Made by a program: the position numbers and the translations under genes. DNA of 38,143 nt. Origin: a bacterium (GTDB lineage: Bacteria; Bacteroidota; Bacteroidia; Bacteroidales; Muribaculaceae). Positions within the stretch are counted from its first letter, which is position 1. The number at the start of each line of letters is the position of its first letter. The DNA lies in assembly GCA_014802625.1 (NCBI GenBank), contig JAAVBX010000007.1, positions 135,920 through 174,062 on the forward strand, written 5' to 3'. Under the pieces are notes generated by a model, which was given only the letters and a program-made list of their open reading frames with translations, did not search any database and was not told where the DNA came from. Positions 9,438 to 20,000 of this stretch are shown piece by piece.

Positions 9438-10703
9438 TTATGCCTCAACGGCCGGTGTGACATCATGGCCTTCACCATCCTTCTCATGATGTCCGCTCTC
9501 CTGACCCGCAGCTATGAATAATGCCGACAGAAGGGTGAACACATAAGCCTGGATGAAGCTGACCAGCACATCGAGAAGAAGCATGAATATCGAGAAGAGT
9601 ACTGACACCACTACCGACGTGCCGAGAGCGGCGGCGCCGAATGCGGCGAATATAAAGATCAGAAGTGTCAGTGTAATCACTATCATATGACCTCCCATCA
9701 TGTTGGCGAACAGACGAACACAGAGGGCGGCCGGCTTAGTGAAGATTCCGAACACCTCGATCATCTGCATGATCGGGAGCGGGAACTTGAGGAAAAGGGG
9801 TACATCGGGCCAGAATATCTCCTTCCAGTAATGCTTGGTGCCAAGCACGTTGGTCACCACGAATGTAGCGAGCGCAAGCACAAGCGTAATGGCGATATTG
9901 CCCGTCAGATTTGCGCCTCCGGGGAAGATGACAATCAGACCCAGAAGGTTCATCGTCAGGATGAAGAAGAAGCATGTCAGAAGATAGGGGGCGAACTTAT
10001 TGGCCTTCGCGCCCAGCGAGCTCTTGATTACGCCGGTATAAATGAAGTCGATGAGCATCTCCATGAAGCCCATTCCCTTGCGGGGAGCCTTCATTCCTTT
10101 GCGGGCGTAATAGCGAACTACACTCATCACCATCACTGTCACGAGAATCGCTGCGATAAAGAGCGCGAGCACATTCTTCGTTATCGAGATATCAAAGGGA
10201 CGATAGATGTCGAAAGTCTTGCCGTTGACATCAATGGTATTTGCATCGGCCACTTCATGAGGATGACTCCCCGCTATAGTAGCGTCAGCATACGCTTCAC
10301 CCTCGCTTTCCGGAATGAGCTGAACGACCTTCGTCTTATGCTCGGCGAAATGAGGAATATAGAAATAGTATTTCTTTCCGTCTCGCTCCTCCTCATGGAT
10401 TACCGGAGCGACACTCTCATGCTTCTTGCCTGTAGCCTCATCCTCGGTCACCGTGACCATGGAGAGCTTGCCTGAGGAGAAGCAGAACCACTGACCGTCC
10501 TGCGCGCGGACGATAACGGGCAATGGAATACGGTAGACGTGACTGAATGGCACCTCCCAGCCGTAGCCGTCGCCGAGGTGGTGGAAGATCACTTCCTTCA
10601 CATCAAGTGCCTCCTCTTTCTCCTCATTAGCGTCGGCAGCATATGCCGTCGTAGAGAATAGGAGCGACAGAAGCAAGGGAAGTATTGTCAATATGCGCTT
10701 CAT
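9438..10703 (-). CDS. atpB: F1Fo ATP synthase subunit a with long exported N-terminal extension
   Basis: Membrane stator subunit that forms the two proton half-channels. It is 421 aa, against about 250-270 in many bacteria. Residues 1-22 look like a signal peptide (MKRILTILPLLLSLLFSTTA, then YAAD). About residues 23-170 form an acidic, histidine-containing soluble domain likely outside the membrane. The canonical membrane core follows. The essential arginine is at about residue 330 in KPAALCVRLFANMMGGHM. An extended N-terminus of this kind is known from Bacteroidota; its role is not known to me. The C-terminus is His/Glu-rich. The gene follows atpC by 12 bases. Confidence 0.95.
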   Translation of the reverse strand: MKRILTILPLLLSLLFSTTAYAADANEEKEEALDVKEVIFHHLGDGYGWEVPFSHVYRIPLPVIVRAQDGQWFCFSSGKLSMVTVTEDEATGKKHESVAPVIHEEERDGKKYYFYIPHFAEHKTKVVQLIPESEGEAYADATIAGSHPHEVADANTIDVNGKTFDIYRPFDISITKNVLALFIAAILVTVMVMSVVRYYARKGMKAPRKGMGFMEMLIDFIYTGVIKSSLGAKANKFAPYLLTCFFFILTMNLLGLIVIFPGGANLTGNIAITLVLALATFVVTNVLGTKHYWKEIFWPDVPLFLKFPLPIMQMIEVFGIFTKPAALCVRLFANMMGGHMIVITLTLLIFIFAAFGAAALGTSVVVSVLFSIFMLLLDVLVSFIQAYVFTLLSALFIAAGQESGHHEKDGEGHDVTPAVEA

Positions 10704-10715
10704 TTCTTTAGATTT

Positions 10716-10952
10716 TTAATATACACACACTGCCACCACATTATTATCGACATCCACGAGCCCACCCTTGATGGCAACGCTCTTCTCGGCTCCTTCCGGA
10801 GTGTGGTATTTCACATCGCCGGCCTGCAGCACGGAGATGATCGGGGCGTGGTTCTTCAGAACCGTGAATGAGCCGAGAGCTCCGGGGAGAGTGACCGATT
10901 CGGCCTCCCCCTTGAAAAGGATTTCATGTGATGAGATGAGTTCAAGTGTCAT
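10716..10952 (-). CDS. atpC: F1Fo ATP synthase epsilon subunit, short form
   Basis: Subunit of the central stalk, 78 aa. It matches only the N-terminal beta-sandwich domain (MTLELISSHEILFKGEAES, then LPGALGSFTVLKNHAPIIS). The C-terminal two-helix domain that inhibits ATP hydrolysis in many bacteria (full-length proteins about 130-140 aa) is absent. The frame ends cleanly 12 bases before atpB, with no leftover sequence that could encode it, so this is a natural short form rather than a frameshift. It lies 47 bases after atpD. Confidence 0.93.
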   Translation of the reverse strand: MTLELISSHEILFKGEAESVTLPGALGSFTVLKNHAPIISVLQAGDVKYHTPEGAEKSVAIKGGLVDVDNNVVAVCVY

Positions 10953-10999
10953 CGTGGGAATATGCGTTAGAGTTTGTCAGAAGGTTTGCGGTGCGTCTC

Positions 11000-12544
<1,545 letters not shown>

Positions 12545-13621
12545 TTAGAAATGCCATCCGAGAGCCACGAATACAGCCATCAGCACGAGGTTGACGAGCG
12601 AGAGAGGCATCAGATATTTCCATTCGAAGGCGAGAAGCTGGTCGATACGTACACGGGGGAACGTCCACTTGAACCAGATAATCACAAACGAGATAAAGAA
12701 AGCCTTGCCCAGGAACCATACGATCGAGGGGATGTAATCCATGATATTGTTGAAAGCATCCCAACCCGGAACGTGGAACGGCATCCAGCCGCCCAGGAAC
12801 ATCAGTGAAGCGATTCCGGAGACGATGAAAAGGTTCAGGTATTCGGCGAGGTAGTAGAAACCGTATGAGATACCGGAATACTCTGTGTGGTAACCGGCCA
12901 CAAGCTCATGCTCTGCTTCCGGAAGGTCGAAGGGACCACGGTTGGTCTCTGCCGTAGCGGCCACAATGTAAATAAGGAACGCTATGATTGCAGGAATATG
13001 ACCGCGGAAGAGGAACCATCCGTCGTTCTGCGCCCACACGAGTTCATTGATATTCATCGTGCCGGCGAAGAGTACGATCGTTATGATTGCCAGTCCGAGT
13101 GAGATCTCGTAGCTGACCATCTGGGCACCGCTTCGCATCGCACCGATAAGTGTATACTTGTTGTTCGACGACCATCCGGCCAGAAGAATACCCAGCACGC
13201 CTATCGATGAAGCAGCGAGAATGAAGAATATACCGATATTATAGTCTATGATCTGCAGGCCATTACCCCAAGGGAGACATGCGAACATCGTCATCGACGA
13301 CACAATCACGATGAACGGAGCCAGACGGAAGAGGAACTTATCGGTGTTCTTGATACTGATAATCTCCTTGATAAGAATCTTGATCACGTCGGCAAACACC
13401 TGCAGCAGACCCCAGGGACCCACACGCATAGGGCCGAGACGACACTGGAACCACGCGCAAAGCTTACGCTCGTAGAATATATAGAAGATTGCCAGCAATG
13501 AATATGCCGCGAGAAGAGCGACCGCGATCAGCACACACTCGATTGTAATCGCCGCCCATTCCGGCATCACGCCGAGAAGGAGTTCATTCAATGCCGATGT
13601 CCATTTACCAAAATCAAACAT
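12545..13621 (-). CDS. nuoH: NADH-quinone oxidoreductase subunit H
   Basis: Membrane subunit of complex I that forms the quinone entry channel together with NuoB and NuoD, 358 aa, about eight or nine membrane helices. Family blocks include GPMRVGPWGLLQVFADVIKI, LIKEIISIKNTDKFLF and FDLPEAEHELVAGYHTEYSG. It follows nuoCD by 46 bases and precedes atpD by 42. In canonical operons nuoI follows directly; here eight atp genes intervene. Confidence 0.97.
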   Translation of the reverse strand: MFDFGKWTSALNELLLGVMPEWAAITIECVLIAVALLAAYSLLAIFYIFYERKLCAWFQCRLGPMRVGPWGLLQVFADVIKILIKEIISIKNTDKFLFRLAPFIVIVSSMTMFACLPWGNGLQIIDYNIGIFFILAASSIGVLGILLAGWSSNNKYTLIGAMRSGAQMVSYEISLGLAIITIVLFAGTMNINELVWAQNDGWFLFRGHIPAIIAFLIYIVAATAETNRGPFDLPEAEHELVAGYHTEYSGISYGFYYLAEYLNLFIVSGIASLMFLGGWMPFHVPGWDAFNNIMDYIPSIVWFLGKAFFISFVIIWFKWTFPRVRIDQLLAFEWKYLMPLSLVNLVLMAVFVALGWHF

Positions 13622-13667
13622 GGGTAGTAGAGATATTGTCGTTTTGTTGATATTTCGGGTAGTTGTA

Positions 13668-15305
13668 TTATCGGTCGATATCGGGAATCACGAAGTCGAG
13701 AGCCGCGCCGATTGTAATAAGGTCGGCAATCATATAGCCCGTGCAGCAGAGATCCATAACGCCGATGAGATTGAAACACGGGCTCTGGAAATGCACGCGG
13801 TACGGTGTCTTCTGACCGTCAGACTCGATGTAGACTCCGAATGTGCCACGCGAGGCCTCCACCTGATGATACCAGTGACCTACAGGCAGCTTGATGATCT
13901 TCGGCACGTTGAGCGCACGTATGGGACCCTCGGGAATATTGTCGACGAGCTGCTCCAGAATCTGGCAACTTGTCTCGATCTCGCGCATACGCACCATATA
14001 ACGTGCATATGAGTCGCAGCCTGTCTCAAGTACCTCGTCAAACTTAAGTTCGGAATAAATCGAATAGGGACGTACCTTACGGCAGTCGCAACTCCAATTC
14101 GAACCACGTCCGCTCGGGCCGGTGATGGCATAATTGATGGCATCCTCCTTCGGAAGATTGCCGACGCCCTTCAGACGGTTCATAGCGATTATATTGCCGG
14201 AGAACACCTTATGATATTCCTTAAGACGCTCGGGCATGATGCGGAGAAACTCCTTTACATCCTTCTGAAAATCGGGATGAATATCGGCTATGACTCCACC
14301 GATGACGTTATAGTTCATCGACATACGCGCACCGCAGGTCTTCTCGAAAATATCAAGCACCTGCTCACGCTCGCGGAAACCATAGAAGAAAGCAGTGGTA
14401 GCTCCGAGGTCCATTGCCGTACATCCGAACGCGAGAAGATGTGAAGAGATACGCATCAGCTCATCCATCATCACGCGGATTACCTCGGCACGACGCGGCA
14501 CCTCAAGTCCGAGGGCCTTCTCGATGCAGGCACAGAGACAATGACGATTCTGATGGGCCGACATATAGTCCATACGGTCAGTGAAATGCAGAATCTGCGG
14601 ATATGTCAGGCCCTCGGAAAGTTTCTCGATGCCGCGATGAATGTAGCCGGACATCATATCGACCTTCGTGATTGTCTCGCCGTCGACGCTCGCGCGCATA
14701 CGCATCACGCCGTGAGTCGAGGGGTGCTGCGGTCCGAAGTTGACCACATAGTCATCCTCCTGGAACACCTTGCCGGGAATACGCTTGATCTTACCCTTCT
14801 CATCCTCCACGTAGGTGCAGGTGTCATCCTCATTCTTCTCATCGTCGAGACGGATAGGATTGAGTTTCGGATCAGCGTCATAGTCCTTGAGCAACGGATG
14901 GCCTACCCAATCGTTGCGAAGGAACATGCGGCGCATATCCGGATGATCTATAAACTTGATACCGAAAAAGTCGTAAACCTCGCGTTCCTGGAAGTTGGCC
15001 ACATGCCATATATCAGCCACGGAATGAATGTAGGGATCCTTACGGTCGGCGGCCTCTACCTTGACCTCGAGGATATCCCATCCGCGCGAGGTGCTGGTCA
15101 GATAATACACTACGCCGACGCTCTCCTTCCAGTCCATACCGACGACGGCTGTGAGAACGTCAAATCCGAGACGCTTGTCATCGTGAAGCTGACGGGCGAA
15201 ATCATGCCATTTCTTCTCGGGCACGTTCACCTGAAGGTTTTCTCCACCCTCGACAAACGTAGCCTCCGGACATATGCCCTTCAGTATTTCCTTTATGTCG
15301 CTCAT
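13668..15305 (-). CDS. nuoCD: NADH-quinone oxidoreductase fused subunit C/D
   Basis: Fusion protein of the peripheral arm of complex I, 545 aa. Residues about 1-165 are the NuoC (30-kDa) part, with VANFQEREVYDFFGIKF and HPDMRRMFLRNDWVGHPL. A linker rich in Asp and Glu follows. The NuoD (49-kDa) part runs from about residue 185, with FGPQHPSTHGVMR, the quinone-site histidine region, and the C-terminal block LDFVIPDIDR. NuoC/NuoD fusion is known in several lineages. It is the electron-accepting quinone-site subunit together with NuoB. The gap to nuoB is 41 bases. No nuoE, nuoF or nuoG gene lies after it. Confidence 0.97.
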   Translation of the reverse strand: MSDIKEILKGICPEATFVEGGENLQVNVPEKKWHDFARQLHDDKRLGFDVLTAVVGMDWKESVGVVYYLTSTSRGWDILEVKVEAADRKDPYIHSVADIWHVANFQEREVYDFFGIKFIDHPDMRRMFLRNDWVGHPLLKDYDADPKLNPIRLDDEKNEDDTCTYVEDEKGKIKRIPGKVFQEDDYVVNFGPQHPSTHGVMRMRASVDGETITKVDMMSGYIHRGIEKLSEGLTYPQILHFTDRMDYMSAHQNRHCLCACIEKALGLEVPRRAEVIRVMMDELMRISSHLLAFGCTAMDLGATTAFFYGFREREQVLDIFEKTCGARMSMNYNVIGGVIADIHPDFQKDVKEFLRIMPERLKEYHKVFSGNIIAMNRLKGVGNLPKEDAINYAITGPSGRGSNWSCDCRKVRPYSIYSELKFDEVLETGCDSYARYMVRMREIETSCQILEQLVDNIPEGPIRALNVPKIIKLPVGHWYHQVEASRGTFGVYIESDGQKTPYRVHFQSPCFNLIGVMDLCCTGYMIADLITIGAALDFVIPDIDR

Positions 15306-15346
15306 GTCTTTTAAGTCAGTCTTTTATTGTCAGAATCGATGATGAA

Positions 15347-15967
15347 TCAGCTGAGAAGTCCGCGCTCCTCCGGGTGTGCCGCGAAGAATTCCTCGCGCTT
15401 CTGTTTGCGGTTGATACCACCGAAGAACTTCTGCACCTTGATCTTGCGCTGTAGCTGCATCAGGCCGTAGAAGAATGCCTCCGGACGCGGAGGACAACCG
15501 GGGATATATACGTCGACGGGAAGAATCTGGTCGACACCGGGCACAACACAATAGCTCTTCTTGAACGGGCCGCCGGAAACAGCGCAGCCTCCGCATGCTA
15601 TCACATACTTGGGTTCGGCGAGCTGCTCATACAGACGTACGAGCGCAGGAGCCATACGGTGTACAATTGTACCCTGCACCATTATATAGTCGGCCTGACG
15701 GGGGGAGTTACGTGCCACCTCGAAGCCGAAACGCGCCATGTCATAACGCGCCGCGCCGAGACTCATGAATTCAATAGCACAGCAACTTGTACCGAACGTC
15801 AGCGGCCACAAGGAATTCGAGATACCCCAGTTGATGAGCTGGTTGAGATTTCCGACTGCGACATTTGCCCCTGTCGCGTTCAGTTCCTCGACAAGTTTGT
15901 CGATATATTCGTTGTCTTTGAAGTCGTCATGACTCATCGACTTGATTTTTCCTTCCTTCACTGCCAT
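15347..15967 (-). CDS. nuoB: NADH-quinone oxidoreductase subunit B
   Basis: Carrier of cluster N2, the last iron-sulfur centre before quinone, 206 aa. Cluster ligands are visible: the tandem cysteines in [10 protein letters not shown] (about C62 and C63), one in [10 protein letters not shown] (about C128) and one in IPGCPPRPE (about C158). The N-terminus has a charged extension of about 25 residues ([20 protein letters not shown]), with an internal Met at position 11 as alternative start. The ATG overlaps the end of nuoA by 10 bases, so translational coupling is likely. Confidence 0.97.
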   Translation of the reverse strand: MAVKEGKIKSMSHDDFKDNEYIDKLVEELNATGANVAVGNLNQLINWGISNSLWPLTFGTSCCAIEFMSLGAARYDMARFGFEVARNSPRQADYIMVQGTIVHRMAPALVRLYEQLAEPKYVIACGGCAVSGGPFKKSYCVVPGVDQILPVDVYIPGCPPRPEAFFYGLMQLQRKIKVQKFFGGINRKQKREEFFAAHPEERGLLS

Positions 15968-16329
15968 TTCAACGCTCCTTTCTTCCAGGCGTAAGCCAGA
16001 CCCAATACGAGGATTACCATGAAGATTCCGATGCAGAGCAGCGAATCAGTACCCAATGCCTTGGCAACCACGGCCCATGGATATAGGAAAACTGTCTCCA
16101 CGTCGAAGATCAAGAACAGGATAGCGAATACGTAGTAGCCGGATTTGAACTGAATCATCGACTGTCCGCGTGTGGGGATACCACACTCGAATGTATCCGA
16201 TTTCTTCACCGAATATGACTTCGGCCCGACAAGCTTCGCTATCAACGTAGCGGCTACCACAAGCAGTATGCCCGTCAGCACGGCGGTCAATGCAAGTGTC
16301 CCGTTGGCTATCTCCAACAATAAATTCAT
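15958..16329 (-). CDS. nuoA: NADH-quinone oxidoreductase subunit A
   Basis: Small membrane subunit of complex I (ND3 homologue), 123 aa, three membrane helices. The conserved loop [20 protein letters not shown], which contains the family cysteine near the quinone site, is present, followed by [19 protein letters not shown]. It is the first gene of the nuo-atp array. A promoter lies about 70 bases upstream. Confidence 0.97.
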   Translation of the reverse strand: MNLLLEIANGTLALTAVLTGILLVVAATLIAKLVGPKSYSVKKSDTFECGIPTRGQSMIQFKSGYYVFAILFLIFDVETVFLYPWAVVAKALGTDSLLCIGIFMVILVLGLAYAWKKGALKWQ

Positions 16330-16402
16330 ATAATTGATTTATTATTAATTAGTTACGTAGAAATATCATAGTTCAGGCTCCTAAGGAACCCAAACTATTT
16401 CG

Positions 16403-16434
16403 CAAAGATATTAAAATTCCTTAAAATTGGCAAG
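16403..16434 (-). promoter_or_regulatory. Predicted promoter of the nuo-atp array
   Basis: On the minus strand CTTG (16434-16431) is followed after 20 bases by TATCTTTG (16410-16403). This matches the Bacteroidota consensus TTTG / TAnnTTTG with one mismatch. Transcription would start near 16398, leaving a leader of about 70 bases before nuoA. It is the only convincing promoter I find upstream of any gene in the array. Confidence 0.72.
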
Positions 16435-16526
16435 AATTTTTGCCATTCTATTTCATCAAACCGCGCGATTTTTGCGCATTTCTCGGTGAAGTATGCAGAA
16501 TTTAATATTCCTTAAGTTTTCGCGAT

Positions 16527-17423
16527 TCACTCCACATCCCCTGTAGCTGAGGCGTAATCCCCTTTGAATTCGCCGGTAAAGTCCATCGACGTCGGACCCA
16601 TCTTGACCGAGACGGTGAAATCGCAAGCTACCTTCGTCAGCTCGTCGTTGATAGTCTTGAGGGAGAATGAGCGGAATGGATAGTTCTCATAAGGAGTCGT
16701 GCCCGTCCCCTCTTTCACTTCGGGAATAATGTCGGTGCCGGTGATGGTATACCCGTCGCGACCGAGTGTCACATCAAGATTCTTCAGGATGACAGCCTCA
16801 AGTGCCTTGGGCATTTCAGGAGCGAACTTGATGTTATATATGATCACCACGGCCTTCTCCATCTTTTCGTCGAAGGTCACACGGTAGAAGGCATCCTTCG
16901 TTGTCGCCTCCCTGTCGCCGGCCTCACCCATAACATAGTGAGTCGTGGTGCTTCCGAGGAAAACCACGTCGGGATAGAAGCTTTTTACAGTAGCGCCATT
17001 AGCGTGGAAGCTCACGACGAAACCGAGACTGCCCTGCGATGTGCCGACAGTCGTATTGCCGGTCATATAGCCATTGATGCCGGTAGCCTCAGATGTTCCG
17101 AATGTGCCTTTGCCATCTTTGAAAATATAGGAAGCTGTCGACATGTTGTAAGTTGTCGGCATCGCGCCGGATGTGAGCGAGCCGCCGACTCCATTGATCG
17201 AGAAATTCGATGTGGTGAGGGTCATGGTGTTGGCAGTCAGATCCTGCTTGAAGCTATAGGTGACTTTGTTATTGAATGTGACATCTTTCGTGACGTCATC
17301 AGGTATGATGAGTTGGCTGAGCGTATCAGAATATGTACGCTCATCGGTCGTACTGTCAAGACCACAGGAGGTGAGGAGAGCCGCACTGCTGATAGCCGCT
17401 CCAAGAATTAGATTGATTTTCAT
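16527..17423 (-). CDS. Predicted lipoprotein of unknown function
   Basis: A 298-aa protein whose N-terminus is a lipoprotein signal: a basic start, a hydrophobic stretch and the lipobox LLTSCG with the cysteine at about residue 20. The mature part is rich in Thr, Ser and Gly with alternating hydrophobic residues, suggesting beta structure. There appear to be two similar beta-rich halves (around residues 50-160 and 180-290). I do not recognise the family. It has its own promoter and lies downstream of a TonB-dependent receptor gene on the same strand, so it may act at the outer membrane with it, but that is only a neighbourhood argument. Confidence 0.75.
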   Translation of the reverse strand: MKINLILGAAISSAALLTSCGLDSTTDERTYSDTLSQLIIPDDVTKDVTFNNKVTYSFKQDLTANTMTLTTSNFSINGVGGSLTSGAMPTTYNMSTASYIFKDGKGTFGTSEATGINGYMTGNTTVGTSQGSLGFVVSFHANGATVKSFYPDVVFLGSTTTHYVMGEAGDREATTKDAFYRVTFDEKMEKAVVIIYNIKFAPEMPKALEAVILKNLDVTLGRDGYTITGTDIIPEVKEGTGTTPYENYPFRSFSLKTINDELTKVACDFTVSVKMGPTSMDFTGEFKGDYASATGDVE

Positions 17424-17473
17424 TTTTCTATGAATAATTCCGTTGTTAGTCGTGTAGTATTATTTCAAGAGTT

Positions 17474-17505
17474 CAAAATTACAATGCTTCGGCGAGATTT
17501 CCAAA
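17474..17505 (-). promoter_or_regulatory. Predicted promoter of the lipoprotein gene
   Basis: Minus strand TTTG (17505-17502), 20 bases, then TAATTTTG (17481-17474): a full match to the Bacteroidota consensus. The start would be near 17469, giving a leader of about 45 bases. Its presence suggests the lipoprotein gene is not solely dependent on the upstream receptor gene. Confidence 0.7.
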
Positions 17506-17565
17506 TATAACCCTGAATTTTCTGTCTTTTTAACTCATGAATATGGCTTTCTGAAGGGGGATTTT

Positions 17566-19866
17566 TCAGAAGCGGGCCCGCACCGTCAGCCCATAATCGA
17601 GCCCCCTCCCCCGCTGTCGGAACTCATTCCCTATCGACATGAAGTAAAATGTATAGTATTTCGTATTCGTCAGATTTTTACCCCATACTTCCACACTCCA
17701 TGAGGGTGTATTGTAGCCGATCGTCGCGCCGAGCAGACCGTAGAATTTTTGATTCAGCGTATTGGCCTCATTCCAGTAGATATTTCCGGTGCCCGAGAAG
17801 TTAAGATGTAGAGCGAAGTAATGTTCCTTGAACTTTTTCGACACGTTGAACAGATACGAAGCTTCGGCGAAAAGCGTGTTAGACGGCGCGTAAGGAAGTC
17901 TGTTGCCTTTGTAATTTTGTCTTCCATCGAAGAAATCGATAAATCTGGCGTCGGTGAATCCGTAGGTCGCCATGACCGTAAGGTCAGGGAGAATCGTATA
18001 GTAGGCACTGATTTCGGCCCCGACACTACGGGTTTTTCCGGCATTGGTCATCATGCGTCCTGTAGTGTCGCCCTCAGGAAAGACGGTCATCTGCTGGTCG
18101 CGGCAGTAGATGAAGAATGCCGAGGCGTCAAGCTGTATCTTGTCTTCGAGAAAATTGAAATGTCCCCCGACCTCATAACTCCAGGATTGTTCCGGCTTAT
18201 AGCTAACGATATCATTTACATCATATTCCCCTCCCAGCCCCATGAACCGCATCAATTTCTGTTGCAGTACGTCTGAGAACATCTGCGTGTTATAGCCCCC
18301 CGCCTTATATCCTCGTCCTACTGTAAGATAGAGATTGCTTGCCCATAGTGTCGGGATATCCCAGAGGAGACTCAGCTTCGGAAGCACCATGAAGAAATGA
18401 TTCGACAGATCTCCACTCTCTACAAGGTCAACGTTCTCTCTGCGATATACGGCGCAATCCTGCGGTATCGGAAGCTGGCCGGTTGGATTGTTGTAGATCG
18501 TATAGGATGTATTGCACCAGCTGCGGTATCTCATCGCCACATGCTCGTAATCGAATCTTATTCCGGCCTGCACCCGGAATGCGTCTATCTCATAACGCGA
18601 CTCGTGATACAATGCCGCTCCCCACGACGGAAGATCAAAACGGGAATTCAGCGGAAACTCCCGTTCATCCCAACGTATGGGATAATATGGATTCACTTTG
18701 TTGCGATTCAGCTCTATGAGTTGTGTGATACCATAGTCTTTAAATGTGACCGGGGCGTTCATGTGCATATTGCGGTAGAAGCCGTATACACCCGCGAGCC
18801 ATTTGTAGCGTTCATCCGAGGTCATGCCGCGAAACATCAGGTCCTCCGTCACCGCAGTCTCCTTTTTTTTCTGTGTGAGCGTGAAATATGGCTGAGGGAG
18901 AAAGTCCTGATCGAGAGTCATGTTGTCATCTATATGCTGGACGGTGCTTACCGATACGAGCTTGACACGCCCTATGTCGCCCGAAACCGTCAGAGCGTCC
19001 GTAAGAAGATGCCGCTTATAGAAACAGGTATCATTATAGGAGATTTTGCCGGTCTCCACATTCTCGTAGGGATATCCCCCCTGGCGGAGCAATGATTGCG
19101 AAAAGGTGTTCGAGAGGTGAAGTCCGGGGCGCGGACTCCATATCAGTTTCACACGCAGGCTCCCGTTTACCTCCTTATCGATCGAATATCCGTCGTAGGC
19201 ATTCTTGAATTCACCATCACGACGGTAGAAACTGCCGACCACCGATAGTCCGAAATTCGGACGAAACTTGCGATAAAATCCCAGATTGAACTTGAAGAGC
19301 TGACGCGGTCCGAGTTCTGTAGTTCCCTTCCATCCCTGGAATTCCATCGGGGAGAGTGTGCGGATATTTATCAGTCCGGTCATCGTGTTGCGTCCGAAAA
19401 GAGCACTCTGCGGACCGCGCAGCATCTCCATATAAGATATGTCGGATATATCAAAATCATAGGCGTCCTTGTTGAGTAGACCCACATTGTCTACCGTAAG
19501 ACCGACCGCGGGTTGATCCATGCGCGCCCCGATACCCCGCACATATATGGTCGATGTGATGCGCGAGCCATAATCCGGAATATAGAAATTTGGAACGACT
19601 GTCGACAACCCCTTCACATCCGCTACACCCATACGCTCGGCGTCGGCTCCACGCACGATTGTTCCGGATATAGGCATCTCCCGAAAGGCCACGTTCTGTT
19701 TGGCGGCCACAACATCAAGTTCATCAAGAAGATAGAATACGGAATCCGCACTCTCCGTCTCGGCTTGCGGAACGACTACATTATTTTCCGCCGCTCCCGC
19801 CGGGAGGACCCGACAAACATAAAGGAACGACGTAAGTAACGCTATAATTTTGGTTCTGGCTGACAT
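17566..19866 (-). CDS. TonB-dependent outer-membrane receptor
   Basis: A 766-aa outer-membrane barrel with an N-terminal plug. I choose the ATG at 19866 (MSARTKIIALLTSFLYV...), which begins a signal peptide. The longer frame to 19911 would start upstream of the predicted promoter. After the signal peptide, a region ending in VFYLLDELDVVAAKQNVAF resembles a TonB-box area. The plug follows with YVRGIGARMDQPAVGLTVDN and GPQSALFGRNTMTGLINIRT. The rest is barrel strands, ending in the aromatic-terminal LTVRARF. No carboxypeptidase-like N-terminal domain and no SusD-like neighbour are present, so it is not a glycan SusC. A siderophore, haem, cobalamin-like or other small ligand is more likely, but the substrate cannot be read from the sequence. 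Confidence 0.9.
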   Translation of the reverse strand: MSARTKIIALLTSFLYVCRVLPAGAAENNVVVPQAETESADSVFYLLDELDVVAAKQNVAFREMPISGTIVRGADAERMGVADVKGLSTVVPNFYIPDYGSRITSTIYVRGIGARMDQPAVGLTVDNVGLLNKDAYDFDISDISYMEMLRGPQSALFGRNTMTGLINIRTLSPMEFQGWKGTTELGPRQLFKFNLGFYRKFRPNFGLSVVGSFYRRDGEFKNAYDGYSIDKEVNGSLRVKLIWSPRPGLHLSNTFSQSLLRQGGYPYENVETGKISYNDTCFYKRHLLTDALTVSGDIGRVKLVSVSTVQHIDDNMTLDQDFLPQPYFTLTQKKKETAVTEDLMFRGMTSDERYKWLAGVYGFYRNMHMNAPVTFKDYGITQLIELNRNKVNPYYPIRWDEREFPLNSRFDLPSWGAALYHESRYEIDAFRVQAGIRFDYEHVAMRYRSWCNTSYTIYNNPTGQLPIPQDCAVYRRENVDLVESGDLSNHFFMVLPKLSLLWDIPTLWASNLYLTVGRGYKAGGYNTQMFSDVLQQKLMRFMGLGGEYDVNDIVSYKPEQSWSYEVGGHFNFLEDKIQLDASAFFIYCRDQQMTVFPEGDTTGRMMTNAGKTRSVGAEISAYYTILPDLTVMATYGFTDARFIDFFDGRQNYKGNRLPYAPSNTLFAEASYLFNVSKKFKEHYFALHLNFSGTGNIYWNEANTLNQKFYGLLGATIGYNTPSWSVEVWGKNLTNTKYYTFYFMSIGNEFRQRGRGLDYGLTVRARF

Positions 19867-19885
19867 GTCTGGTTGAAATAATTTG

Positions 19886-19917
19886 CAAAGTAAATGATTT
19901 TTTAGGCCCAATGCAAT
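19886..19917 (-). promoter_or_regulatory. Predicted promoter of the TonB-dependent receptor gene
   Basis: Minus strand ATTG (19917-19914), 20 bases, then TTACTTTG (19893-19886), one mismatch in each element to TTTG / TAnnTTTG. Initiation near 19881 would leave a very short leader before the ATG at 19866. This is the main reason for rejecting the longer reading frame. No Fur-like inverted repeat is obvious. Confidence 0.5.
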
Positions 19918-19959
19918 ATTTTTTCCTGATTTCTCAATAGTAATTAGGGGGATATTTTG

Positions 19960-19967
19960 TAATTTTG
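19960..19967 (+). promoter_or_regulatory. Predicted -7 element of the sdaA-rnz promoter
   Basis: TAATTTTG matches TAnnTTTG. No clear TTTG is found 20 bases upstream (the position reads AATA), so the -33 element is weak or absent. Initiation near 19972 would leave about 29 bases before the sdaA ATG, with a purine-rich AGAGAGGG about 8 bases before it. Confidence 0.5.
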
Positions 19968-20000
19968 CATTATATACCCCATTAAGAGAGGGATTGAATT

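Noticed and set aside
10716..10952. Frameshifted atpC missing its C-terminal domain
   Set aside because: The 12 bases between its stop and atpB leave no room for a lost domain in another frame; the short form looks natural.
16435..16526. Terminator after the lipoprotein gene (GCGC pair around 16463-16477)
   Set aside because: The stem is only 4 bp and self-complementary, with no T run on the transcribed strand, so it is too weak to call.
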